The position numbers were made by a program, and so were the translations under genes. Of a stretch of 64,000 nt of DNA, positions 1-8,432 are shown in pieces. Every line of letters starts with the position of its first letter. Position 1 is the stretch's first letter. The notes beneath the pieces were generated by a model, which saw only the letters and a list, made by a program, of their open reading frames with translations, was not told the origin of the DNA and did no database searches. The stretch is from Pseudomonas sp. SJZ079 (GTDB lineage Bacteria; Pseudomonadota; Gammaproteobacteria; Pseudomonadales; Pseudomonadaceae): NCBI RefSeq assembly GCF_007993865.1, contig NZ_VIUH01000013.1, positions 62,001-126,000 of the forward strand, in the 5' to 3' direction.

Positions 1-888
1 CTCCTTGCAGTAATCCATGAACAGCTGCGCCGGTTTGGTCAGCTGGGCGCGCTTGAGCCAGGCGGCCACCAGGCCGGAGGTCGCCACCTGCTCGGCGATG
101 TCCAGCGCCACCACCTTCTTGCCGTCGTAGGTGCATTCCGAATGTGGCCGGGTTACCAGCAGCGAGAAGCCGAAGCCCTGGCCGACCATGCCGCGCACCA
201 TCTCGATCGACGGTGAGCTGAAGACGATGTTCGGGGTCAGGCCCAGCTCGCTGAAGATACTCACGAAGTAGGTTCGGCTCGGCAGCACGTCGAGCAGGAT
301 CATCGGTTCCAGGCACAGGTCGCGCAGTGAAATCTGCGCCTGCTGGGTGAAGCGGTGACCCTCGGGCAGCAGCGCGTAGGGTTTCTGTGGCGGCATCAAG
401 GGCTCGGTTTCGATGGTGTTGTCGAGGTCGTGTTCGTAGAGAAACGCCAGGTCGAAGGTGCCGGCGGTGAGGCCCTGGACCAGCTCCTGTTGCTCGCCGT
501 CGCGCAGGCGGATTTCCACTCCAGGGTAGAGGGCGGTGAACCCAGCGATCAGGCGCGGCAGGTACAGCGGCGCCACCGTCTCGAAGCAGCCGATGTCGAT
601 CTGCCCGGCCACTATGTCGTTATCCGCCAGGGCGTTCTGCTCGAACTCGTGGGCCATGCGCAGCAGCTCCTGCGCCTTGCGATAGAAGCGCGCGCCGCTG
701 GGGGTGAGCGACACGCCCTGGGCGTGATGACGAATGAGCAGCTGCACGCCGAAGTTATCCTCCAGACCCTTGACCGCGGTGGAGATCGACGGCTGGGCGA
801 TATACAGCTTGCGCGAGGCCTCGGCAACGCTGCCGGCCTCCACGGTGGTCACGAAATACTTGAGTTGGCGCAAGGTGTAGGTAGCCAC
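1..888 (-). CDS. LysR-family transcriptional regulator (C-terminus beyond window)
   Basis: Reading the minus strand gives 296 codons without a stop, running off the left edge. The N-terminus is a typical LysR winged helix (starts VATYTLRQLKYF, then AQPSISTAVKGLE around residues 30-45), followed by a substrate-binding domain. The start is taken as GTG at 888-886 because AGAGG lies five bases upstream; no better ATG is near. The gene is divergent from the aldehyde dehydrogenase/permease/aminotransferase operon, so it probably controls that operon in response to an amine or amino acid. The effector is not readable from sequence. It is an ordinary LysR protein as far as visible; only the last residues are missing. 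Confidence 0.9.
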   Translation of the reverse strand, partial: MATYTLRQLKYFVTTVEAGSVAEASRKLYIAQPSISTAVKGLEDNFGVQLLIRHHAQGVSLTPSGARFYRKAQELLRMAHEFEQNALADNDIVAGQIDIGCFETVAPLYLPRLIAGFTALYPGVEIRLRDGEQQELVQGLTAGTFDLAFLYEHDLDNTIETEPLMPPQKPYALLPEGHRFTQQAQISLRDLCLEPMILLDVLPSRTYFVSIFSELGLTPNIVFSSPSIEMVRGMVGQGFGFSLLVTRPHSECTYDGKKVVALDIAEQVATSGLVAAWLKRAQLTKPAQLFMDYCKE

Positions 889-1210
889 GCAAACCTCTGT
901 TGGGTTGTTGCTGCCCGGCTCTCGGGCAGTCTGTTGGGCCGGGTTACGGCAGGCTTGGCTGTCCGCCTGGTTTCGTTACGTCAGTTGTAGGCACTGCATG
1001 CGCGCTGGCGCAAGGGCGACAGGCTCCTAGGGTCACCCGTCGAGTCTGCACCATACCGCAGCTGCGCGGCTGGGGAGCGCTCGCGCTGCCGAGCTTTTTT
1101 ATGGGTCCCGAGCATATTTTTACTAATTTTCCTCTGCCGAGCGATGTCGCAGTATCCCCCTCAACTGAACACAGAGATGACCGCCGAAGCGGTCGATGAG
1201 GGAGTGCAGC
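889..1210. promoter_or_regulatory. Divergent intergenic region, LysR / amine operon
   Basis: A 322-base gap between two divergent genes, expected to hold both promoters and the LysR operator. The stretch 1090-1135 is clearly AT-richer than the surroundings and is the likeliest promoter zone for the operon. I could not pick out a convincing LysR dyad or a consensus -35/-10 pair. Confidence 0.5.
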
Positions 1211-2701
1211 GTGGTAGATCTCAGCTATTGGCAACAGCGGGCGGCCCGCCAAGGGTTTATCGACAAGGCGCTGATCGGTGGCCGTCAGGTGGCTGCCGCC
1301 TCCGGTGTCACCTTCGACGCGATCAATCCGGCGACCAACCAGCTGCTGGCCAAGGTGAGCGCCTGCGGCGAGGTCGAGGTCGACCTGGCGGTACGCAGCG
1401 CCCGTCAGGCCTTCGAGCAGGGCCCCTGGGCGCGGATGGCGCCGGGCGAGCGCAAGAAAATTCTGCTGCGCCTGGCCGAGCTGATTCTGCAGCACCGCGA
1501 GGAACTGGCGCTGCTCGACTCGCTGAACATGGGCAAGCCGGTGATGGATGCCTTGAACATCGACGTGCCCGGCGCCGCCCATGTGTTCGCCTGGTATGGC
1601 GAAAGCCTGGACAAGCTCTACGACCAGGTCGCGCCCAGCGCGCAGAACGTGCTGGCGACCATCACCCGCGTGCCGCTCGGCGTGGTCGCCGCCGTGGTGC
1701 CGTGGAACTTCCCGCTGGACATGGCCGCCTGGAAGCTCGCGCCGGCGCTGGCGGCGGGCAACAGCGTGGTGCTCAAGCCGGCGGAGCAGTCACCGTTCTC
1801 CGCCCTGCGTCTGGGCGAGCTGGCGCTGGAGGCAGGCATACCGGAAGGCGTGCTGAACGTGTTACCGGGCCTCGGCGAGAGCGCCGGCAAGGCCCTGGGC
1901 CTGCACCCGGATGTCGATTGCCTGGTGTTCACCGGTTCGACCCAGGTGGGCAAGTACTTCATGCAGTACGCGGCGCAATCCAATCTCAAGCAGGTCTGGC
2001 TGGAGTGCGGCGGCAAGAGTCCGAGCCTGGTGTTCGACGATTGCCAGGACCTCGATCTAGCGGCGGAAAAAGCCGCCTTCGCGATCTTCTTCAATCAGGG
2101 CGAGGTCTGTTCGGCCAACTCGCGTCTGCTGGTGCAGCGCACGATCCACGACGAGTTCGTCGAACGCCTGATCGACAAGGCCCGTCAGTGGCAGCCGGGC
2201 GATCCGCTCGACCCCAGCAGCCGCGCCGGCGCCCTGGTCGATGCCGGCCAGACCGCCAGCGTCATGGGCTTTATCGAGGGCGCCCGTGCCGAGGGCGCGA
2301 CGCTGGTGTGTGGTGGCGAGCGCCTGAGCATCAACGGCTCGAGCAACTTCGTGCAGCCCACGCTATTCACCGGGGTCGGCGCCGAGATGCGTCTGGCCCG
2401 CGAGGAAGTATTCGGCCCGGTACTGGCGATCAGCGCCTTCGACGACGAAGACCAGGCGGTGCGCCTGGCCAACGACAGCATCTACGGCCTGGCCGCCTCG
2501 CTGTGGAGCGACGACCTCAACCGCGCCCACCGCGTCGCCCGCCGGCTCAACGCCGGCACTGTGTCGGTCAACACGGTGGACGCCCTGGATGTGACGGTGC
2601 CGTTCGGCGGCGGCAAGCAGTCCGGTTTCGGTCGCGACCTGTCGCTGCATTCCTTCGACAAGTACACCCAGCTGAAGACCACCTGGTTTCAGTTGCGTTA
2701 A
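1211..2701 (+). CDS. NAD(P)-dependent aldehyde dehydrogenase, PuuC/KauB type
   Basis: A 496-residue aldehyde dehydrogenase. Visible signatures are the VPWNFP cofactor loop (about residues 163-168), the substrate/cofactor lysine in VVLKPAEQS, FTGST (240-244), the general-base Glu in WLECGGKSP (E265) and the nucleophile in NQGEVCS (C300). The sequence resembles gamma-glutamyl-aminobutyraldehyde and aminoaldehyde dehydrogenases used in putrescine and guanidinobutyrate routes. GTG at 1211 is preferred over ATG at 1196 because GAGGGAG (1198-1204) sits six bases before it. It begins an operon with an amino-acid permease and a SpuC-like transaminase, so it should oxidise the aminoaldehyde that the transaminase makes. 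The exact substrate is inferred. Confidence 0.9.
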   Translation: MVDLSYWQQRAARQGFIDKALIGGRQVAAASGVTFDAINPATNQLLAKVSACGEVEVDLAVRSARQAFEQGPWARMAPGERKKILLRLAELILQHREELALLDSLNMGKPVMDALNIDVPGAAHVFAWYGESLDKLYDQVAPSAQNVLATITRVPLGVVAAVVPWNFPLDMAAWKLAPALAAGNSVVLKPAEQSPFSALRLGELALEAGIPEGVLNVLPGLGESAGKALGLHPDVDCLVFTGSTQVGKYFMQYAAQSNLKQVWLECGGKSPSLVFDDCQDLDLAAEKAAFAIFFNQGEVCSANSRLLVQRTIHDEFVERLIDKARQWQPGDPLDPSSRAGALVDAGQTASVMGFIEGARAEGATLVCGGERLSINGSSNFVQPTLFTGVGAEMRLAREEVFGPVLAISAFDDEDQAVRLANDSIYGLAASLWSDDLNRAHRVARRLNAGTVSVNTVDALDVTVPFGGGKQSGFGRDLSLHSFDKYTQLKTTWFQLR

Positions 2702-2743
2702 TCAGTCGGTGCGTTCCTTACAACAACAATAGAGGGCAAGACA

Positions 2744-4162
2744 ATGACGCAGGATATAAGTGTTCCGCTGCAAGGTGCGGCCGCCGCGCCGCGGCTAAAG
2801 GGCGCGCGCAAGGCGCTGGGCCTGGGTTCCCTGCTGGCCGTGGCCATCGGCCTGGTGGTGTCGCAAGGGGTCATGGTGATCATGCTGCAGGGCGCCGGGA
2901 TTGCCGGGCTGGGCTTTATCGTGCCGCTGGGCCTGGCCTATCTGCTGGCCCTGAGCTATGCCTTCTCCTTTTCCGAACTGGCGCTGATGATTCCGCGGGC
3001 GGGCAGCCTGAGCAGTTATACCGAGGTCGCGATTGGCCAGTTCCCGGCCATTCTCGCCACCTTCTCCGGCTATATAGTGGTGGCCATGTTCGCCCTGTCG
3101 GCCGAACTGCTGCTGCTCGACCTGATCATCGAGAAGGTCTACCCCGGCGCCTTGCCGTCGATGACGGTGGCCTACGGCGTGTTGGGCCTGTTTACCGTGC
3201 TTAACCTGCTGAATATCGACATCTTCGCCCGCCTGCAGTCCGTACTGGCGCTGGTGATGGTGGTGGTGTTGCTGTTACTCGGCTTTAGCGCGGTCGCTCA
3301 CGAGAACGCCGCCCCTATAGCCAGCCTTAGCCTGGAGGGCTGGAACCCCATGGGGCTGGGCGTTATGACGCTTACCGCACTGGCTATCTGGGGCTTCGTC
3401 GGCGCCGAATTCGTCTGCCCGCTGGTGGAAGAATCGCGCCGACCGGAGCGCAATATTCCGCGCTCGATGATCATCGGTTTGAGCGTTATTTTCGTCACCA
3501 TCAGCCTCTACTGCCTGGGTGCGCTACTGATGGTGCCGCAGGCAGAACTGGCCAGTAACGGCCTGCCGCACTATCTGTTCGCCACCGCGGTATTCGGCGA
3601 GACCGGTCAGCTGTTGCTGGTGACCGCCGCCATCACCGCCACCTGCAGCACGCTCAACACCTCGTTGGCCGCTATCCCGCGGATGCTCAGCGGCATGGCG
3701 GAAAACGGTCAGGCCTTCCCCTGCTTCAAACGCCTTAGCGCACGTACCGGCGCGCCTTGGGTGGCTGTGCTGTTTGTCGCCGCCATCACCGGTCTGCCGA
3801 TCCTGCTGATGGGCGTCGATTCGATCAATCTGTTGCTGATCGCCGCCGCGCTGGCCTGGCTGCTGGCCTACATCATCGTCCACGTCGATGTGATCGTCCT
3901 GCGCATGCGTTATCCGCAGCTGGCCCGGCCATTCCGCACGCCGTTCTATCCGCTGCCGCAAGTGTTCGGCATCGCCGGCATGCTCTATGCCTGCTGGTAT
4001 GCCTCGCCCTCGCCGGAGTTGACCACGCAGATTTTCACCAGCGCTGGGGTGGTGCTGGGCATCGTCTCGCTGATCGCCGTGCTGTGGATCAAATGCGTGA
4101 TGCGCAAACCCCTGTTCAGCCCGGAGCCGATCGACAAGGTGCTGAACCCGAACCAAGCCTGA
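2744..4162 (+). CDS. APC-family amino acid/polyamine permease
   Basis: A 472-residue integral membrane protein with about twelve hydrophobic segments. The APC-superfamily N-terminal pattern is visible: a short charged tail, then a helix containing LGLGSLLAVAIGLVVSQGVM, and later FSFSELALMIPRAGSLSSYTE. It lies 42 bases after the aldehyde dehydrogenase and 53 bases before the aminotransferase. It is therefore most likely the importer of the amine or amino acid degraded by those enzymes. Substrate within the family (putrescine, GABA, other amines) cannot be read from sequence. Confidence 0.88.
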   Translation: MTQDISVPLQGAAAAPRLKGARKALGLGSLLAVAIGLVVSQGVMVIMLQGAGIAGLGFIVPLGLAYLLALSYAFSFSELALMIPRAGSLSSYTEVAIGQFPAILATFSGYIVVAMFALSAELLLLDLIIEKVYPGALPSMTVAYGVLGLFTVLNLLNIDIFARLQSVLALVMVVVLLLLGFSAVAHENAAPIASLSLEGWNPMGLGVMTLTALAIWGFVGAEFVCPLVEESRRPERNIPRSMIIGLSVIFVTISLYCLGALLMVPQAELASNGLPHYLFATAVFGETGQLLLVTAAITATCSTLNTSLAAIPRMLSGMAENGQAFPCFKRLSARTGAPWVAVLFVAAITGLPILLMGVDSINLLLIAAALAWLLAYIIVHVDVIVLRMRYPQLARPFRTPFYPLPQVFGIAGMLYACWYASPSPELTTQIFTSAGVVLGIVSLIAVLWIKCVMRKPLFSPEPIDKVLNPNQA

Positions 4163-4215
4163 AGGCCGCAGCGCGGTCCTAGCGTTAATGCCCCATAACG
4201 GGGAGGAGAGTTGTA

Positions 4216-5598
4216 ATGAATGCGCAAATCCAACCAAACCGTGAAACCCGTGACTACCAGGCCCTGGACGCTGCCCACCACATCCATGGTTTCGTCGACC
4301 AGAAGGCGCTGAATGCCGAAGGTCCACGGGTGATGGTCAAAGGCGAGGGCTTGTACCTCTGGGATAACGACGGCAACCGCTACCTCGATGGTATGTCCGG
4401 CCTGTGGTGCACCAACCTCGGTTACGGTCGCAAGGACCTCACGGCCGCCGCGACTCGGCAGATGGAGCAACTGGCCTACTACAACATGTTCTTCCACACC
4501 ACCCACCCGGCGGTGGTGGAACTGTCCGAGCTGCTGTTCAGCCTGCTGCCCGGCCACTACAGCCATGCCATCTATACCAACTCGGGCTCCGAGGCCAACG
4601 AGGTGCTGATCCGCACGGTACGGCGCTACTGGCAAATTCTCGGCAAGCCAGAGAAGAAGGTGATGATCGGGCGCTGGAACGGCTATCACGGCTCGACCCT
4701 GGCCAGTACCGCGCTGGGCGGCATGAAGTTCATGCACGAAATGGGCGGTATGCTGCCGGACATCGAGCATATCGACGAGCCTTACTGGTACGCCCAGGGC
4801 GGCGAGTTGACTCCGGCCGAGTTCGGTCGTCGCTGCGCCCTGCAACTGGAGGAGAAGATTCTCCAGTTGGGTGCCGACAAGGTGGCCGGCTTCATCGCCG
4901 AGCCGTTCCAGGGCGCCGGCGGCATGATCTTCCCGCCGCAAAGCTACTGGCCGGAGATCCAGCGTATTTGCCGCCAATACGACGTGCTGCTGTGCGCCGA
5001 CGAGGTGATCGGCGGTTTCGGCCGCACCGGCGAGTGGTTCGCCCATGAGTACTTCGGCTTCGAACCGGACACCCTGTCGATCGCCAAGGGCCTGACCTCG
5101 GGTTACATCCCCATGGGCGGCCTGGTGTTGTCCAAGCGCATCGCCGAGACGTTGGTCGAGCAGGGCGGGGTGTTCGCCCACGGCCTGACCTACTCCGGTC
5201 ATCCGGTCGCCGCCGCCGTGGCGTTGGCCAATATCAAGGCGCTGCGTGACGAAGGCGTGGTCAGCCAGGTCAAGAGCGACACCGGCCCCTACCTGCAGCA
5301 GTGTCTGCGCCAGGTGTTCGGCGACCATCCGCTGGTCGGCGAGATCCAGGGCACCGGCCTGGTCGCCGCGCTGCAGTTCACCGAAGACAAGGCGACCCGC
5401 AAGCGCTTCGCCAACGAGAACGACCTCGCCTGGCGCTGCCGCACCATCGGCTTCGAGGAAGGCCTGATCATCCGCTCCACCCTCGGCCGGATGATCATGG
5501 CGCCGGCCCTGGTGGCCACGCGCGGCGAGCTGGACGAACTGGTGGAGAAGACCAAGCGTGCGGTGGACCGCACAGCGCAGGAAATTGGCCTGCTCTGA
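4216..5598 (+). CDS. spuC: Class III PLP aminotransferase, putrescine-pyruvate type
   Basis: A 460-residue class III (omega) aminotransferase. Key elements visible are NSGSEANE (around 122-129, phosphate binding), the WNGYHG motif, the PLP-aspartate in LLCADEVIGGFGRTG (D262) and the Schiff-base lysine in SIAKGLTSG (K291). Overall it reads like SpuC, which moves the amino group of putrescine to pyruvate to give 4-aminobutyraldehyde. The preceding aldehyde dehydrogenase would then oxidise that product. GAGGAG precedes the ATG. It is the last gene of the operon; a strong hairpin follows. Related diamine or beta-alanine transaminases look very similar, so the gene symbol is a best guess. Confidence 0.85.
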   Translation: MNAQIQPNRETRDYQALDAAHHIHGFVDQKALNAEGPRVMVKGEGLYLWDNDGNRYLDGMSGLWCTNLGYGRKDLTAAATRQMEQLAYYNMFFHTTHPAVVELSELLFSLLPGHYSHAIYTNSGSEANEVLIRTVRRYWQILGKPEKKVMIGRWNGYHGSTLASTALGGMKFMHEMGGMLPDIEHIDEPYWYAQGGELTPAEFGRRCALQLEEKILQLGADKVAGFIAEPFQGAGGMIFPPQSYWPEIQRICRQYDVLLCADEVIGGFGRTGEWFAHEYFGFEPDTLSIAKGLTSGYIPMGGLVLSKRIAETLVEQGGVFAHGLTYSGHPVAAAVALANIKALRDEGVVSQVKSDTGPYLQQCLRQVFGDHPLVGEIQGTGLVAALQFTEDKATRKRFANENDLAWRCRTIGFEEGLIIRSTLGRMIMAPALVATRGELDELVEKTKRAVDRTAQEIGLL

Positions 5599-5614
5599 GG
5601 TAGCTTGCAGCGAG

Positions 5615-5654
5615 AAAGCCCTGTGCCCCTCCTTGCCGAGGGGCACAGCGCTTT
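5615..5654 (+). terminator. Terminator after the amine operon
   Basis: Perfect 11-bp stem CTGTGCCCCTC / GAGGGGCACAG (5621-5631 and 5638-5648) with a six-base loop. It is extended through a C-C mismatch by AAAGC / GCTTT. It lies 17 bases after the aminotransferase stop. The T-run is short, so efficiency is inferred. Confidence 0.75.
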
Positions 5655-5961
5655 CCGCAAGGTGACTACTGCGACTATTGGGGCATCAATGCTCGCGCAA
5701 GGTATTTTCTAGCGTTTCATTTGGTTCAACGGCGTTATCGCTGAGCGGTTAAATCGTTGGCAATATGCCCGACTGTCGCAGTGGATGGGGCGTTGTTTGC
5801 TTCGAGTACAGGGTTCTGCATGTACCAGTGAGAGCGTTCCGGGATGTGCCTGACAACAGTTGGCCTACACACAGTAAATGGTCTGATTGCCTTATCTGTC
5901 GGCGCGCTTCAAGCTAGCCGATTGCTGCCGGGCAGCGCTGCGGATTTCAGGTGATAGAGCG
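5655..5961. other. Intergenic region before the MFS gene
   Basis: About 300 bases between the operon terminator and the MFS start codon. It must hold the MFS promoter. I see no clear -35/-10, sigma-54 or dyad element and no believable gene. Confidence 0.4.
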
Positions 5962-7170
5962 ATGACGTCGTTAGGACGAACTACGTTTTGGATCATGCTG
6001 GGCGGGTCGCTGATCCTCGCCCTGTCGCTGGGCATTCGGCATGGCTTCGGCCTGTTCCTGCCGCCGATGAGCGCCGAGTTCGGCTGGGGGCGCGAGGTGT
6101 TCGCCTTCTCCATTGCCCTGCAAAACCTGGTCTGGGGTCTAGCTCAGCCCTTTACCGGTGCGCTGGCCGACCGCCTGGGCGCCAAGCGCACGATCATCGT
6201 CGGCGGCGTGCTGTATGCCATTGGTCTGGCCTTGATGGGCCTGGCGGACTCGCCCTGGTCGCTGTCGCTGAGTGCCGGTCTGCTGATCGGCCTGGGCCTG
6301 TCCGGCACCTCCTTCTCGGTGATTCTCGGCGCAATCGGCCGTGCAGTGCCGATGGAGAAACGCAGCATGGCCATGGGCATCGCCAGTGCCGCCGGTTCGT
6401 TCGGTCAGTTCGCCATGTTGCCGGGCACCCTGGGCTTGATCGGTTGGCTCGGCTGGTCGACGGCGTTGTTGGTGCTGGGCCTGCTGGTGGCCCTGATCGT
6501 GCCGCTGGCGGGCATGATCAAGGATCACCCACTACCGGCGGTCGGCCATGAGCAGACCCTGCGTGAGGCGTTGCGCGAGGCCTGTGGTCATTCCGGCTTC
6601 TGGTTGCTGTCGCTGGGTTTTTTCGTCTGTGGTTTTCAGGTGGTGTTCATCGGCGTGCATTTGCCGGCTTATCTGGTCGACCAGCACCTGCCGGCGTTGG
6701 TCGGCACCACGGTGCTGGCGCTGGTCGGTTTGTTCAACGTGTTCGGTACCTACTTCGCCGGTTGGCTCGGCGGGCGCATGTCCAAGCCGCGCTTGCTCAG
6801 CGCCCTGTACCTGACGCGGGCAGTGGTGATCACGGCCTTCGTCATGGCCCCGCTGACGACCTGGAGCGCCTATGCCTTCGGTATCGCCATGGGCCTGCTG
6901 TGGCTGTCCACGGTGCCTTTGACCAACGGTACGGTGGCGACCCTGTTCGGCGTGCGCAACCTGTCGATGCTCGGTGGCATCGTCTTCCTGTTTCATCAGC
7001 TCGGCGCTTTTCTCGGTGGCTGGCTGGGCGGCTATATGTACGATCAAACCGGTAGCTACGAGCTGGTCTGGCAGATATCCATCCTCCTCAGTCTGCTGGC
7101 CGCCGCGCTGAACTGGCCGGTGCGCGAGCAGCCGGTGGCGCGTCTGCAAGGCGCTGGAGCCGAAGCATGA
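5962..7170 (+). CDS. MFS transporter (monocarboxylate/oxalate-like group)
   Basis: A 402-residue major facilitator with twelve predicted membrane segments. The early segment RHGFGLFLPPMSAEFGWGRE and the loop DRLGAKR between segments 2 and 3 are typical of the monocarboxylate/oxalate-formate-like branch. ATG 5962 is chosen because CAGGTGA lies just upstream; an upstream in-frame extension to 5887 would add 25 residues that do not look like a transporter N-terminus. Its stop overlaps the start of a 41-residue membrane peptide (ATGA), suggesting the two are translated together. Substrate unknown. Confidence 0.88.
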   Translation: MTSLGRTTFWIMLGGSLILALSLGIRHGFGLFLPPMSAEFGWGREVFAFSIALQNLVWGLAQPFTGALADRLGAKRTIIVGGVLYAIGLALMGLADSPWSLSLSAGLLIGLGLSGTSFSVILGAIGRAVPMEKRSMAMGIASAAGSFGQFAMLPGTLGLIGWLGWSTALLVLGLLVALIVPLAGMIKDHPLPAVGHEQTLREALREACGHSGFWLLSLGFFVCGFQVVFIGVHLPAYLVDQHLPALVGTTVLALVGLFNVFGTYFAGWLGGRMSKPRLLSALYLTRAVVITAFVMAPLTTWSAYAFGIAMGLLWLSTVPLTNGTVATLFGVRNLSMLGGIVFLFHQLGAFLGGWLGGYMYDQTGSYELVWQISILLSLLAAALNWPVREQPVARLQGAGAEA

Positions 7171-7292
7171 ACACGCGATATTGGCTGGGCGGGGCTCTGG
7201 CCCTGGCCGCCGCCGCGCTGCTGGCGCTGATCTGGTGGGGCTGGCAGCAGGGCGGTCTGGCGTTTTTGCAGCTTGGGGTGGGCATTTGCTAA
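7167..7292 (+). CDS. Small single-span membrane peptide coupled to the MFS gene
   Basis: A 41-residue ORF whose ATG overlaps the TGA of the MFS gene (ATGA at 7167-7170), the usual sign of translational coupling. The product begins MNTRYWLGGALAL, has one hydrophobic helix (about residues 7-24), then WWGWQQGG and a C-terminal half ending LGVGIC. It has no recognised domain. The context suggests an accessory subunit or stabiliser of the transporter; that is inference. Confidence 0.6.
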   Translation: MNTRYWLGGALALAAAALLALIWWGWQQGGLAFLQLGVGIC

Positions 7293-7355
7293 GCGCTGTG
7301 CCGGGGTAGCTGGATCTTCCCCAGTCGCTAGCTCGCCACACTCGCGCGGTGTTCA

Positions 7356-7372
7356 CCCATCTGGGCGATGGG
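7356..7372. promoter_or_regulatory. Short dyad upstream of the lipase promoter
   Basis: CCCAT-N7-ATGGG, about 40 bases upstream of the sigma-54 type promoter. It could be part of an activator site, but five-base arms are weak evidence. Confidence 0.25.
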
Positions 7373-7398
7373 CCGCTAATTCTCACCTCCTTAGACTC

Positions 7399-7415
7399 TT
7401 GGCACGCCGGACGCA
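7399..7415 (+). promoter_or_regulatory. Candidate sigma-54 promoter of the lipase operon
   Basis: TTGGCACGCCGGACGCA places GG (7401-7402) exactly twelve bases before GC (7413-7414), the -24/-12 spacing of sigma-54 promoters. The -24 half matches the TGGCACG consensus fully; the -12 half is ACGCA instead of TTGCA. Lipase genes of P. aeruginosa and P. alcaligenes are known to use sigma-54. Transcription would begin near 7426, about 30 bases before the lipase ATG. Confidence 0.65.
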
Positions 7416-7430
7416 GTCTCCCGGCGTGCC
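7401..7430. repeat. Perfect inverted repeat overlapping the lipase promoter
   Basis: GGCACGCCGG (7401-7410) and CCGGCGTGCC (7421-7430) are perfect ten-base arms around a ten-base spacer. No T-run follows on the plus strand. The left arm is the -24 region of the candidate sigma-54 promoter and the right arm covers the predicted start point. It may be an operator or, for read-through transcripts, a hairpin. Confidence 0.6.
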
Positions 7431-7455
7431 CACAAGAAGAATAAAGGAGGCACCC

Positions 7456-8382
7456 ATGCGTCGCGTATTCACTACAGCCCTGGCCGCACTGGCCCTGGCC
7501 GGAGCCGTCGAGGTCCAGGCCGGCTATACCCAGACCAAATACCCGATCGTGCTGGTGCACGGCATCACCGGTTTCGACACCATCGGTGGTTTGGTCAATT
7601 ACTTCCACACCATTCCCTGGAACCTCGAACGCGACGGCGCCAAGGTGTATGTCGCCAGCGTCGCGGCATTCAACGACAGCGAACAGCGTGGTGCCGATCT
7701 GGCCCGGCAGATCGTGCCCTGGGCCGGCGCCAATGGTGGCAAGGTCAATCTGATCGGCCACAGCCAGGGTTCGCCGACTTCACGCGTGGCCGCGTCCTTG
7801 CGCCCCGATCTGGTGGCCTCGGTGACCTCGATCAATGGCGTCAACAAGGGCTCGAAAGTCGCCGATGTGGTCCGCGGGATCGTTCCGCCGGACAGTGCCA
7901 TCGAAGGTGGTGCGAATGCCATTGCCGTCGCCCTGGGCGCGGTGATCAATCTGCTGTCCGGCAACAACAATCCGCAAGACGGCCTGGCCGCCCTGCAGAC
8001 CCTGACCACACCCGGCACCGCCGCGCTGAACAGCCGCCACCCCTGGGGTGTGAACAACGCCAGCTACTGCGCCAAGTCGACTGAAATGCAGAACGTGCGG
8101 GGTTACAGCATCCGCTACTTCTCCTGGACCGGTAATGCCGCCTACACCAACATCTTCGATGCGGTCGATCCGTTCCTGGCCATCACCGGCCTGGCTTTTG
8201 GTAGCGAGAAAAACGATGGCCTGGTCGGTGTGTGTTCGACCTACCTGGGGCAAGTGCTCGGCGACAGCTACAACATGAACCACGTCGATGCGATCAACCA
8301 CCTGTTCGGCATTCGTGGCTGGACCGAGCCGGTGTCGCTCTATCGTCAGCATGCCAACCGCTTGAAGAACAAGGGCGTCTGA
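7456..8382 (+). CDS. lipA: Secreted triacylglycerol lipase, family I.1/I.2
   Basis: A 308-residue precursor with a signal peptide (about 1-22, cut after VQA). The alpha/beta-hydrolase core shows the oxyanion segment IVLVHGITG (31-39), nucleophile elbow GHSQG (S103), acid D254 in the KND motif and H276 in NHVD. C205 and C260 match the conserved disulfide of Pseudomonas lipases. The protein hydrolyses long-chain triglycerides outside the cell; family members leave the periplasm by the type II system after folding by the foldase encoded next. ATG 7456 follows a strong AAAGGAGG. Gene symbol follows the family name; strain-level names vary. Confidence 0.93.
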   Translation: MRRVFTTALAALALAGAVEVQAGYTQTKYPIVLVHGITGFDTIGGLVNYFHTIPWNLERDGAKVYVASVAAFNDSEQRGADLARQIVPWAGANGGKVNLIGHSQGSPTSRVAASLRPDLVASVTSINGVNKGSKVADVVRGIVPPDSAIEGGANAIAVALGAVINLLSGNNNPQDGLAALQTLTTPGTAALNSRHPWGVNNASYCAKSTEMQNVRGYSIRYFSWTGNAAYTNIFDAVDPFLAITGLAFGSEKNDGLVGVCSTYLGQVLGDSYNMNHVDAINHLFGIRGWTEPVSLYRQHANRLKNKGV

Positions 8383-8432
8383 TTTTGCTGTGCTTGCGGG
8401 CTGCGCCGTGCGGCCCGCTATCGGGAGGTTCC

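Noticed and set aside
1144..3204. A 686-residue plus-strand frame
   Set aside because: It is Arg/Gly/Ala-rich and overlaps the aldehyde dehydrogenase and permease in another frame; the dehydrogenase motifs are in the other frame.
3985..5646. A 553-residue frame on the minus strand
   Set aside because: It lies opposite the permease and aminotransferase genes, is His/Gly/Gln-rich and has no domain; it is a shadow of high-GC coding sequence.
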